Assembly (NCBI RefSeq): GCF_011927725.1
Contig: NZ_JAATJC010000001.1
Coordinates: 2,673,001 to 2,737,000, forward strand
Direction of reading: 5' to 3'
DNA from: Sphingomonas kaistensis
GTDB lineage: Bacteria; Pseudomonadota; Alphaproteobacteria; Sphingomonadales; Sphingomonadaceae
DNA: 64,000 nucleotides
The notes beneath the pieces were generated by a model, which saw only the letters and a program-made list of their open reading frames with translations, did not search any database and had not been told where the DNA came from. This document shows positions 27,419 through 35,469 of the stretch, piece by piece (position 1 is the first letter of the stretch; every line of letters starts with the position of its first letter). A program made the translations under genes and the position numbers.

Positions 27419-27925
27419 TTGGAACAGAGCGAACTCAGCAGTTCACCCGTGGAACTTGCAACTGAGCTCACGATTGCTTGGCTATCTAACCCCAACACTC
27501 GTGCTCAGGCAGAAGACATCCCGGCGTTCCTCCGCTCGATGCACGAAGCGGTCGTGAGCCTGGGTGAAGCGAATGTTGAACAGCCAGAAGTTGAGCCTGC
27601 TCAGCAGCACGAGCCTGCTGTAACCGTTCGGAAGTCACTCTCCTCCCCCGATCACATCATTTCGCTGATTGATGGCAAGCCCTACAAAACCCTCCGCCGG
27701 CACCTGTCACGCCATGGCATGACCCCTGAGGAGTACAGGGAACGCTACGGTCTGAAGAAGGACTACCCAATGGTGGCACCTGCTTACGCGGAGACTCGTC
27801 GCGAGCTGGCGAAGAAGATCGGGTTGGGTCGCAAAGGTGGGCAGAAGACTCCCTCCGCTGAGCCTACAGATGCAAAGCCAGCAGCAAAGCCGAGAAGGCG
27901 GTCAAAAGCTCAGGTCGAGGCCTGA
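27419..27925 (+). CDS. MucR/Ros-like transcriptional regulator
   Basis: A 168-residue protein of the MucR family, global repressors of surface polysaccharide, motility and virulence genes in Alphaproteobacteria. The N-terminal oligomerisation part reads LATELTIAWLSN, then EDIPAFLRSMHEAV. The DNA-binding part is SLIDGKPYKTLRRHLSRHGM, followed by TPEEYRERYGLKKDYPMVAP. The cysteines that normally bind zinc (C-x2-C before DGK) are absent here, as in some Mesorhizobium relatives known from the literature. TTG 27419 is the only early start after an in-frame stop. A Lys/Arg-rich tail follows. Confidence 0.82.
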   Translation: MEQSELSSSPVELATELTIAWLSNPNTRAQAEDIPAFLRSMHEAVVSLGEANVEQPEVEPAQQHEPAVTVRKSLSSPDHIISLIDGKPYKTLRRHLSRHGMTPEEYRERYGLKKDYPMVAPAYAETRRELAKKIGLGRKGGQKTPSAEPTDAKPAAKPRRRSKAQVEA

Positions 27926-28324
27926 GCTGCCGCTGCTCACGGCAGGCGATGCTGATGCTTCAAGTTCACGCTCACGAGGCGTGACAATTGGCACCTGTAA
28001 CTAGGCGCTGAGTATCTGCAGACGCTAACATTGCGTGACACTGCAGCAACGCTTTAGGTTTACGATTGGCGACAAGCAGTTCTCCCCTGCCTAGGACTGC
28101 TTGTGGCCGTTTGCGGCTGGCCCGGATTACGCGAGACGAAGCTAGAAGCAGACGCTCTGCTTTTACGGGCCGTTTCGAGCAAAGGAGCTCAACGACGATG
28201 GTCCGCGAGCGTGCAAAGCCCGAATATAACAGAAGTTAATAGACTAGGCTTTGTCTGCTTTTCAGCGCACAACCTGTTCGGGGGCCGAGCGGGAATGTTC
28301 CTGAGTCGCTCCGAGGGGACGGCT
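27926..28324. other. Intergenic and 5' region of the peptidase gene
   Basis: The peptidase reading frame is open back to 28103 but lacks similarity or a signal peptide before 28325. No other gene is seen. It presumably holds the promoter of the peptidase gene. Confidence 0.45.
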
Positions 28325-30505
28325 ATGAGAAAGCTTGGCACACTTCTTGGTGCATCGGCTGCGTTGATCACGGGTGCGGTCGCACACGGGCAAGAGCGGC
28401 AAAGGCCAGCCGAATGGCAAGCAAAGCCTCCACAGGCGCAGGTGCGATCAATCACCGAAGACTTTTTCGGGACCAAGCTTGTCGACAACTATCGCTACAT
28501 GGAAACAGCAGGCGATCAGGAGACTCTGGGCTGGATGAAGGCGCAAGGCCAGCACACGCGCTCGGTGCTCGACGCTATCCCGGCCAGGGCTGCCTACCTG
28601 CAGAAGGTCAGCGCGCTTGGCTCGCAATTCGGCTTCATCAATGGCTATTCCGAAGCGGGCGGCAGAGCTTTCTACCTGGAGCGTGCTCCCGGGTCCGACG
28701 TCTTCAATCTGATGGTCAGGGAATCAAATGGGAGCAGCCGTGCCCTTGTCGATGTCGCCGCGCTTCTGGCATCAACCGGCAAACCGCACGCCATCAACTA
28801 TTACCGGCCTTCCGATGATGGAAAGCGGGTCGCCGTTGGTGTTTCGGTCGGGGGCAACGAAAACGCCGACCTTACGGTGATGGATGTGACCACGGGGCAG
28901 CGCATTGCCGGGCCCGTGCCAAACGCTCGCTTCGCCAACCCGCAGTTTATGAGCAAAGGCGGCCTGTCCTTCACCATTTCGCAGGAGTTGAAGCCTGGCC
29001 AGCCCAAGACCGACACGTTCCTCAACCGCCAAGCCGTGATCTGGGATATGAAGGGCAGCCCGGTGCCGATTGCCGGGGGACCGGTGACCACCGCGCCAAA
29101 AATCCGCCCCGATGAGTCTCCTTACCTTATCCTCACGCCGGGCTCCCGGACGGCCGTCATGCTTGTGAACGAAGGCGTGAAGAACGAGGTGGATCTTTAT
29201 GTCGCATCAGAGGCTGACGCGGCGGCAAGCAGGGCCAACTGGCGAAAGGTCGCCGATCGTCAGGAAGGTGTGACGGACTTCACCGTCAAGGGAGAGCGCA
29301 TCTACCTCCTGTCCAATTCGGCCGCTCCGACCTTCCGGGTGCTTTCGATGCCGGTCAGCGGATCGGCAGCCACTGCGCAGGAGATCCTGCCGGCCCGCGC
29401 CGATCGGGTGCTACAATTCGTGGGAGCCGCTTCGGACGGGCTTTACGTGGCCGCTCGCGAAGGAGTGTACGGCAAGCTGCTGCGCATTCCCCTCAAGGGG
29501 GGCGCAGCGGAAGAGATGGACCTGCCGATCAAGGGCAACATCGCCGAGCTGTTCACCGATCCGCAACGTCCCGGCGCAGTGGTGTCGGTTTCCGGCTGGA
29601 CCGCCCCGCCAGCACTGTACCGCTATGATGGAAGCCGGAAAGCTTTCAAAGCGCTTCCATCAGGTGCCCGGCCCAACATCGACTTCTCGCGCTACGCCAC
29701 ACATGACCTTCGCGCCCGTGCAAAGGACGGCGTGGAAGTCCCCTTGTCGGTGGTCTCCGCGGCCGGTCCGCGCGCGCCGCGACCGATGCTCCTTCAAGCT
29801 TATGGCTCTTACGGCATCTCGCAGCTGCCGGGCTTCTCCACATCACGCCTGGCGCTGATCGACGAGGGCGGTACGGCCGCCGTCTGCCACGTGCGCGGCG
29901 GCGGCGAGCTTGGCGAAGCCTGGAGGCTTGGCGGCAAGGATGCGAACAAGCCGAATACCTGGCGCGATCTGATCGCTTGCGCCGAGCACCTGGTTCGGGA
30001 TGGCTGGACTACGCCCGACCAGCTTGCGATCATTGGCGGCTCGGCCGGTGGCATCACCGTGGGCCGCGCGTTGATTGAGCGCCCTGATCTGTTCGCCGCA
30101 GTTGTGTCGGCCGTGCCCATGGCCAGCGCGATCCGCGCCGAGTTCCAGCAGAATGGCCCGGTCAACACAGTGGAGTTCGGCACGATCAAGGATCCCACCG
30201 GCTTCAAGAACTTGCTGGCGATGGATGCATACTACACGGTGGAAAATGGAAAAGCCTATCCGCCGGTGATGTTCACCACCGGTCTTAACGATACCCGTGT
30301 CGACAGCTGGCAGCCGGCCAAAGCTGCGGCACGAATGCAAGCTGCAGGTTCGCCCAATCCGGTTCTACTGCGGGTTGAGATCGAAGGTGGTCATGGCGGA
30401 GGAGCGACTAAGAAGCAGGCCGACGAACTGCAGGCCGACGTAGCTTCCTTCATGTTCTGGCGATCCGGTCGGCCTGGCTGGCAGCCGGTTCAAAAGGCCC
30501 GTTAA
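28325..30505 (+). CDS. Secreted prolyl oligopeptidase family peptidase (S9A)
   Basis: A 726-residue serine peptidase cleaving after proline in short peptides. From ATG 28325 (GAGGGG upstream) it starts with a signal peptide RKLGTLLGASAALITGAVAHG, so it is periplasmic or exported. The N-terminal beta-propeller covers about residues 80-440. The catalytic hydrolase domain follows: MLLQAYGSYGISQ, the nucleophile in IIGGSAGGITVG, the Asp in TTGLNDTRVDSWQPAK and the His in EIEGGHGGGA. This gives a complete triad. It could scavenge proline-rich peptides. It has no operon partners. Confidence 0.9.
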   Translation: MRKLGTLLGASAALITGAVAHGQERQRPAEWQAKPPQAQVRSITEDFFGTKLVDNYRYMETAGDQETLGWMKAQGQHTRSVLDAIPARAAYLQKVSALGSQFGFINGYSEAGGRAFYLERAPGSDVFNLMVRESNGSSRALVDVAALLASTGKPHAINYYRPSDDGKRVAVGVSVGGNENADLTVMDVTTGQRIAGPVPNARFANPQFMSKGGLSFTISQELKPGQPKTDTFLNRQAVIWDMKGSPVPIAGGPVTTAPKIRPDESPYLILTPGSRTAVMLVNEGVKNEVDLYVASEADAAASRANWRKVADRQEGVTDFTVKGERIYLLSNSAAPTFRVLSMPVSGSAATAQEILPARADRVLQFVGAASDGLYVAAREGVYGKLLRIPLKGGAAEEMDLPIKGNIAELFTDPQRPGAVVSVSGWTAPPALYRYDGSRKAFKALPSGARPNIDFSRYATHDLRARAKDGVEVPLSVVSAAGPRAPRPMLLQAYGSYGISQLPGFSTSRLALIDEGGTAAVCHVRGGGELGEAWRLGGKDANKPNTWRDLIACAEHLVRDGWTTPDQLAIIGGSAGGITVGRALIERPDLFAAVVSAVPMASAIRAEFQQNGPVNTVEFGTIKDPTGFKNLLAMDAYYTVENGKAYPPVMFTTGLNDTRVDSWQPAKAAARMQAAGSPNPVLLRVEIEGGHGGGATKKQADELQADVASFMFWRSGRPGWQPVQKAR

Positions 30506-30874
30506 GCCAGGCTCTTACGAAAAGGGGACGGTGCACTTTCGGGCTGCATCGTCCACTTGCCTCTGACGAGCTCTTGGCAGCTTCCGCAGTGGTTTCAGCT
30601 AACATGCGCCACCGGGGCGAGTTAGGTCACGACCCGTCCCCAAGAACCTCTAAACTGCCCTAGCATATCGCTTACGAATGGCCGCTAATGGCCGTCAGGA
30701 GACCGTCCGGTCTTCGTGGCGAAGCTTAGGAAGCGGCCGCTCGTTCAGCTGCCGGGCTAATGTCCGTTTCCGACCCGATGCGGACATCTAGCCGTTCGAG
30801 CTCAGTGGTAGCAAACCTTCGATTGGCGTCGGGCGCAACCGGGAACGTTTAATATCCCGCTGCGCTCTAAGCAG
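30506..30874. other. Intergenic stretch containing a hairpin repeat
   Basis: I see no gene. It holds the ATGTCCG/CGGACAT inverted repeat at 30760-30787, and Arg/Gly-poor non-coding sequence on both sides. A D-arm-like GAGCTCAGTGGTAGC at 30799-30813 does not fold into a tRNA. Confidence 0.5.
30760..30787. repeat. Short intergenic inverted repeat
   Basis: ATGTCCG and CGGACAT are exact 7-bp arms around TTTCCGACCCGATG. Similar 'ATGTCCG...CGGACAT' elements are, by my recollection, dispersed in sphingomonad intergenic regions. One partial copy is at 26892. Confidence 0.5.
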
Positions 30875-31069
30875 ATGGCAAAGCCAACTTATGATAAGCC
30901 GAGCGAAGTCGTCTCAGAGGACGGCAGGGTCTTAGTCGACGGGCCAGATCACGTGGGCGTCGCGCTCACTCCCGAGGCGGCTTTAGAAACAGGCGGCAGG
31001 CTGATCGACGAGGCTACCAAAGCAGCGGGTCAAGAGCGCTTCAAGAAGATTGATCACCGCCCGAAGTGA
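30875..31069 (+). CDS. Small hypothetical protein
   Basis: A 64-residue hydrophilic protein starting MAKPTYDKPSEVVSEDGRVL at ATG 30875. It has no signal or membrane segment and a charged C-terminus. The pattern 'VALTPEAALETGGRLIDEAT' resembles small stress-type proteins seen in sphingomonads, but I cannot name a family. Its 3' end overlaps the convergent gene at 31041 by 29 bases. Confidence 0.5.
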   Translation: MAKPTYDKPSEVVSEDGRVLVDGPDHVGVALTPEAALETGGRLIDEATKAAGQERFKKIDHRPK

Positions 31070-31244
31070 GGCCGATCACGTCATTGTCAGCTCGGGCGGT
31101 GATCACCTGGACGTTGGCGCGAACCTCATACTCGTGCGCAAGCTGAGCGTGTATCTGCCGGACAACCTCATCTGAGGCCTGAGCGGCTAAGGCCTGCTCT
31201 TGTGCAGCGCGAGCAAGCAGGTAATCCCGATCTTTGTGGCTCAT
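31041..31244 (-). CDS. Small hypothetical protein, sphingomonad type
   Basis: A 67-residue protein from ATG 31244, preceded by GGGGAG at normal spacing. The sequence MSHKDRDYLLARAAQEQALA followed by a helical charged region matches a pattern I recall from short sphingomonad proteins ('DYYxxRxxxExxxA'). The function is unknown. The predicted helix carries regularly spaced Glu and Ala. The longer frame to 31319 is Cys/Trp-rich and lacks a ribosome-binding site. Confidence 0.55.
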   Translation of the reverse strand: MSHKDRDYLLARAAQEQALAAQASDEVVRQIHAQLAHEYEVRANVQVITARADNDVIGLTSGGDQSS

Positions 31245-31360
31245 CGCAGCTCCCCAAAAGGTGCAACAAACGCGACTTACTGACCGAGTCGGCTGCAGAC
31301 CAATAAACCCATGCAGCACGGCCTTTGCAATGTAAGTTGTAGGAGACCGGAAGGGCTCTC

Positions 31361-31546
31361 CTAGCTTTGGGTCATAGCAGAAGTCGTTGAGGTTTCGACT
31401 TCACCCTCGATGCTACGAAGGTCTGCTTCGATCTCATCGGCAGTTTGGGTAACCAGCTCGACGACCGAATTGTCATGAGCAATGGCGGCGACACGGCGAA
31501 GCCGTATCAACCGCTGCTTCATGTTATCGATAAGCTTCTGGTCCAT
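31361..31546 (-). CDS. Small coiled-coil-like hypothetical protein
   Basis: A 61-residue acidic helical protein (MDQKLIDNMKQRLIRLRRVA, then TADEIEADLRSIEGEVE). Heptad-like spacing suggests a coiled coil. No membrane or signal segment is present. I do not recognise a family. It is divergent from the histidine kinase gene starting at 31720. Confidence 0.4.
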   Translation of the reverse strand: MDQKLIDNMKQRLIRLRRVAAIAHDNSVVELVTQTADEIEADLRSIEGEVETSTTSAMTQS

Positions 31547-31719
31547 CTATCATCCAAGCGTTCAACGCAGCTCATTGCGAAACAACCGAACCACGTTACA
31601 GTTCGCTGCTATCTGTCAGAAGTGATCTGATTACAGGGTGATCTCCTTGCCATACCTCCTAAAGGCCGTATCAGGCTCCGTGGGGTGGGTGTCGTCTGAC
31701 TAGTTCAGCTAATGTCGAG

Positions 31720-33648
31720 TTGCCGGTGGATCTGGAAAGCACCGCTGAGGAAACACGCCTCCGCCTTCTGGTGAATGCCGTCACGGATTACGCGATCTAC
31801 ATGCTGGATCGCGAGGGTCGAGTGAGCACGTGGAACCCTGGAGCGGAGCGGTTCAAAGGCTACTCCCGCGACGAGATACTGGGTCAGCATTTCTCCAACT
31901 TCTATACGGACGAGGATCGTGCAGCTGACCTCCCGTCGCGAGCCTTGAGGATCGCAGCGCGCGAAGGTCACTTCGAGGCGGAAGGTTGGCGCGTCCGCAA
32001 GGACGGAAGCCGTTTCTGGGCGCACGTGGTTGTTGACCCCATCCGTGACGATGAGGGGAAGCTGACGGGCTTCGCCAAGGTCACTCGCGATGTCACCAGG
32101 CGCCGCGAACAGGAAATCGCTCTCTACGAAAGCGAGCAGCGCTTCAGGCTCTTGGTTCAGGGCGTTCGAGACTGCGCCATTTATATGCTCGACACCGAAG
32201 GTCGCATCTCAAATTGGAATTCTGGTGCCGAGCTCATTAAGGGTTATTCGCACGACGAGGTCGTCGGTCAGCATTTCTCCCGCTTCTACACCGAGGAAGA
32301 TCGTGCTGCCGGGGAGCCTCAACACGCCCTTCGAACCGCTCTGAGTGAAGGCAAGTACGAGCGTGAAGCTTGGCGTGTGAAGAAGGATGGGTCGCTCTTC
32401 TGGGCGCATGTCCTGATCGATCCAATCTTCGACGATGACGGTAAGCACGTCGGCTTCGCCAAAGTCACAAGGGATGTGACCGAGAGAAAGCGGTCACAAG
32501 AGCAGCTGGAGGAAACACAAAGCGCCCTCGCTCAAGCCCAGAAGCTTCAGGCGCTTGGTGAACTGGCCGGAGGCGTGGCACACGACTTCAACAACCTCAT
32601 GACCGTAGTCGTGGGCTCGGCGGACTTCCTGCGGCGTCGGCCCGATCTGCCAGAAGCTAAGCGCCAGCAGTATGTGAACGCGATCCACTCCACGGCGCTC
32701 AGAGCCACAAAGCTCACTGATCAGCTACTCGCCTTCAGCCGGCGTCGCCCGCTGCAATTGGAGGTGATTGACGCCAACGAGGCAATTGACGGCCTTGCCG
32801 ATCTCCTTCGGAGAACCCTTGGAAGTCGCATTGACCTCAAGGTGGCACTAGATCCGGGTGCCGGCAGGATTGAAGTTGACGCAGCTCAGCTAGACAATGC
32901 GGTTCTCAACGCGGCAGTGAATGCTAGAGACGCGATGCCAAATGGCGGCACGCTGACTGTCGCCACTCATCGAGAAGCCTATCTCGAAGGTGATCGCGTT
33001 CGCATCACTATAACCGATACGGGGCTCGGCATGCCTGAGCGTGTTATTGCTCGCGCCTTCGAGCCCTTCTTCACCACCAAAGGTGTCGGTGAGGGTACCG
33101 GCCTAGGTCTCTCCCAAATCCACGGGTTTGCGGCTCAAGCAGGTGGCCATGCGGAGATCTTGTCCAAGGAGGGCGAGGGTACGACAATATCGATCCTTCT
33201 TCCCTCCTCGATCAAGGAGCTCACGGCCGCCGATCTGTCTGACGGCTCGACTCAGCTGCCGTCCGGCTTGCGGGTCCTGCTGGTTGAAGACAATCCTCAG
33301 GTGCGATCCTTCGCTACTGATCTGCTGCTCGATCTTGGATGCGAGGTTCACCCGGTGGGCTCTGCCGAGGAGGCACTTGGCAGCCTTCGAAGCTTCGGGA
33401 CTCATGTGGTACTCTCTGACATCGTTATGCCTGGCATGAGCGGTATCGACTTGGCCAAACAGATCGCCAGTGAGCACCCTTCTGTCCCCGTGGTCTTGGC
33501 AACAGGCTACAGCGAGCAGGCAGCGCAGGGTTTGGGTAGTATACCTGTCGTGCTTAAGCCCTACTCGGCAGCAGAGCTAAGCGCGGCGCTGAAAGGGGCT
33601 TTAGGAAGAGCTAGTTTACATCCTAATGACACTGGCCCTTCTCTGTGA
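31720..33648 (+). CDS. PAS-PAS hybrid histidine kinase with receiver domain
   Basis: A 642-residue soluble hybrid kinase. Two PAS domains (about residues 10-128 and 138-255) resemble each other closely ([16 protein letters not shown] versus [16 protein letters not shown]), indicating an internal duplication. The phosphoacceptor His288 lies in [12 protein letters not shown]. The ATPase domain has [14 protein letters not shown] and TDTGLGMP, then [13 protein letters not shown]. The C-terminal receiver has Asp567 in [16 protein letters not shown]. It has no membrane segments, so it probably senses an intracellular signal such as redox, light or a small molecule. The best start is TTG 31720, with GTG 31726 possible. 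There is no dedicated response-regulator gene next to it. Confidence 0.85.
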   Translation: MPVDLESTAEETRLRLLVNAVTDYAIYMLDREGRVSTWNPGAERFKGYSRDEILGQHFSNFYTDEDRAADLPSRALRIAAREGHFEAEGWRVRKDGSRFWAHVVVDPIRDDEGKLTGFAKVTRDVTRRREQEIALYESEQRFRLLVQGVRDCAIYMLDTEGRISNWNSGAELIKGYSHDEVVGQHFSRFYTEEDRAAGEPQHALRTALSEGKYEREAWRVKKDGSLFWAHVLIDPIFDDDGKHVGFAKVTRDVTERKRSQEQLEETQSALAQAQKLQALGELAGGVAHDFNNLMTVVVGSADFLRRRPDLPEAKRQQYVNAIHSTALRATKLTDQLLAFSRRRPLQLEVIDANEAIDGLADLLRRTLGSRIDLKVALDPGAGRIEVDAAQLDNAVLNAAVNARDAMPNGGTLTVATHREAYLEGDRVRITITDTGLGMPERVIARAFEPFFTTKGVGEGTGLGLSQIHGFAAQAGGHAEILSKEGEGTTISILLPSSIKELTAADLSDGSTQLPSGLRVLLVEDNPQVRSFATDLLLDLGCEVHPVGSAEEALGSLRSFGTHVVLSDIVMPGMSGIDLAKQIASEHPSVPVVLATGYSEQAAQGLGSIPVVLKPYSAAELSAALKGALGRASLHPNDTGPSL

Positions 33649-33774
33649 TTGCACTGCAAGCAAACGCCGGAGCCTGCGAGCCTGCAAGCCACTTTTCTCC
33701 TTACGGCCACGCCGCGTGAGTCAGCCGACCGCTTCAGATGTCTGCTAACCACCCTTTGAGACCTTGAACCCTCC

Positions 33775-33969
33775 TCAGGTCACCGATTCAGTTCTGGCTG
33801 CCTCGTTGCGGACCTTGCAGTGCGCGACCTCCTCAAGAGCGGCGGCCAAGCCGTCGAAATGCTCTGCACTACTTAGGTGACGCAATCTAACTTGTGGCAA
33901 TTCGCATGCCGCTGCCTTCGCGCGAGCTTCCGTCGCCAACGCGCGATATTGATCAATAGGCGATAACAT
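33775..33969 (-). CDS. Small hypothetical protein
   Basis: A 64-residue protein from ATG 33969, preceded by GGAGG. The sequence MLSPIDQYRALATEARAKAA continues with a short helical region and the pattern LRHLSSAEHFDGLAAALEE. This resembles small sphingomonad proteins of unknown function. It has no signal or membrane segment. Confidence 0.55.
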   Translation of the reverse strand: MLSPIDQYRALATEARAKAAACELPQVRLRHLSSAEHFDGLAAALEEVAHCKVRNEAARTESVT

Positions 33970-34135
33970 TCGGCCTCCGTTCTTTGACAATTCTTCGAGG
34001 GCGTAAGCGGTCGATCACTAAGGAATGGCAAGCGTCTCCGCAGGCGGTAGGTGCAATGTTGTAAAAAGGGGAAAGGGACAAAGTCTGCGGACTGTCTGCT
34101 TAGGTCCGACCATTCATTCTAGACATTGGGGCTCA

Positions 34136-34209
34136 CCCGCTCCGATGAGCTCGAACCCCCAACCTTCGGGTTCGAAGCCCGACGCTCTGTTCAGTTGAGC
34201 TAGGAGCGG
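34136..34209 (-). tRNA. tRNA-Arg-like gene (anticodon TCG), possibly degenerate
   Basis: The minus strand folds as a cloverleaf: acceptor CCGCTCC/GGAGCGG (7/7 pairs), then TA, D stem GCTC/GAGC, anticodon stem TCGGG/CCCGA, loop CTTCGAA with anticodon TCG (Arg, reads CGA), variable loop AGGTT, and T loop TTCGAGC. The T stem GGGGG/TCATC has two wobbles and one mismatch. The CCA is not encoded; the discriminator is G. It may be a functional accessory tRNA-Arg or a decaying copy. A small protein gene ends inside its first bases. Confidence 0.55.
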
Positions 34210-34388
34210 TGCACCGAGTTGGCCTGGCCACTTGGGGACGCCAATGGCTCTGATCTCGCCCATCGGCTTTCGTCCGAGCGCTCGATGATTGATCCGCAGT
34301 CGTCACACAGCGCGGTGAATCGATTGGCCCTGCGGACGATCGAGGTCAACATCGGCCGATGGATGTTGAAGAGGCACCGCAGGCTCAT
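34200..34388 (-). CDS. Small Cys-containing protein, possible zinc ribbon
   Basis: From ATG 34388 the 62-residue product starts MSLRCLFNIHRP and contains RFTALCDDCGSIIER. It resembles short alphaproteobacterial proteins with 'CLxGxH' and 'CxxCG' metal-binding pairs. The Cys4 region and CDDC pair could bind one zinc. The stop lies within the first 10 bases of the tRNA-Arg-like gene on the same strand. The function is unknown. Confidence 0.5.
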   Translation of the reverse strand: MSLRCLFNIHRPMLTSIVRRANRFTALCDDCGSIIERSDESRWARSEPLASPSGQANSVHRS

Positions 34389-34528
34389 GGCACTCACGTA
34401 AGGAAGAAGCGGCTTCTTGGAAGGTCTAACTGGCTGCCATCGCTAAGAACTTTGCGGCTGTTGCTTGAGAGCGCCGCTGCCCTCCTGACTTCTGCATTGC
34501 GTGATTGGCGGACATTCGAAACAGCTGC

Positions 34529-34780
34529 TTAGCTCACATAATCGAAGCGTAATCCTGCTCGACCACCAATCGCCCATCGCACCTGCGCTCCAAAGGTGCC
34601 AATCTTCGGCAACGTCACCACGAAGCACTCACCGATCTTGAAGTCGCCGATGATGCAGCAGCCCTGCTCTGAGACATTCTCGAACACCGCAGGCTCCACA
34701 CCGTATCCGCTGCGGCTTGCGAAGCCCTGAAGGCGTTTCGCAACTCTTGGCGATCTGGGCTGAAGGCCATCTGCAGACAC
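34529..34780 (-). CDS. PilZ-domain protein
   Basis: A PilZ-type c-di-GMP receptor of about 83 residues. It contains RVAKRLQGFASR, the conserved N-x-S-x-x-G turn as VFENVSEQGC, and FGAQVRWAIGGRAGLRFDY at the end. The first arginine motif (R-x-x-x-R) is present as RVAKR. The start at GTG 34780 is supported by GGAGAG nearby; the frame is open to TTG 34843. It is divergent from another PilZ gene 107 bases away, and 0.7 kb from the EAL-PilZ fusion, so these may act in one c-di-GMP circuit. Confidence 0.7.
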   Translation of the reverse strand: MSADGLQPRSPRVAKRLQGFASRSGYGVEPAVFENVSEQGCCIIGDFKIGECFVVTLPKIGTFGAQVRWAIGGRAGLRFDYVS

Positions 34781-34886
34781 GACATTCTCTCCGGCAATGA
34801 ACGCTCTAAGGCTGCGCAGCGTAGAGGCATTGCCAGAAAACAAACTAGAAATTAGTTAATCTATGTGAAGGGAGCGCTATTGGCCG

Positions 34887-35153
34887 ATGGAGGTAACGAT
34901 CTTAGACCGCGACAAACGCATCAGCGTTAATCTCGCTGGAGACCTGACCACTGAGGACGGCGTTGTTGTCGCTGTGCGCGTTCTGGATCTGTCTGCTTCT
35001 GGCTTCCGCTTAGTCGCTGACGACGAGCTTTTGCTAGGAGAGCGTGTGTTACTCCGCATTGGCCGCGGAGACGGTATGCCCGCCACCGTCAAATGGGTAG
35101 TTGGTCGGGAAGTTGGAGGCAGCTTTCTGCAAAAAGCGAAGACCGTCCTCTAG
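34887..35153 (+). CDS. Small PilZ-domain protein
   Basis: An 88-residue single-domain PilZ protein: DRDKRISVNLAGDL at the N-terminus, VRVLDLSASGFRLVADD in the middle and TVKWVVGREVGGSFLQ at the end. The D-x-S-x-x-G turn is intact, and the N-terminal arginine motif is partial (R-I-S-V-N), so c-di-GMP binding could be weak. ATG 34887 starts the protein. It pairs divergently with the PilZ gene at 34529. Confidence 0.7.
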   Translation: MEVTILDRDKRISVNLAGDLTTEDGVVVAVRVLDLSASGFRLVADDELLLGERVLLRIGRGDGMPATVKWVVGREVGGSFLQKAKTVL

Positions 35154-35469
35154 ACCGTTTTGCTTGGGCGTCGGGCAATCCGATGGTGTCCCTGCTCGTG
35201 GCTTTTCGCGTGCAGGTGAGAGCGCCTCGCCTGGACGGCCGCGTAGCGGCACTTCCATGCGGCATGCTGCGCGAAACGCGAGGGAGAAGCTAATTTAGAA
35301 TCGCGAGGGCGTTGCAAACTCTGCTTACCGTGGGCTCAGTTCTCGCGATTTTAACGCGGCGGAAAGGTGCACGTAGGCATCCTCTGTCAACGCTTCCCGT
35401 ATTTGTTCCGGCAACCGGGAAGCAAATTGTGTCACACCCGACGCCCTTCGGAACGGATGGAAACTCGCT
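35154..35469. other. Intergenic stretch before the fusion gene
   Basis: A stop-poor 66-codon frame runs through 35093-35293 but shows no protein character. No terminator or repeat was found. It likely contains the promoter of the fusion gene. Confidence 0.4.

Noticed and set aside
30799..30813. D-arm-like sequence GAGCTCAGTGGTAGC in an intergenic region
   Set aside because: It has no matching acceptor, anticodon or T arm on either side, so it is not a tRNA.
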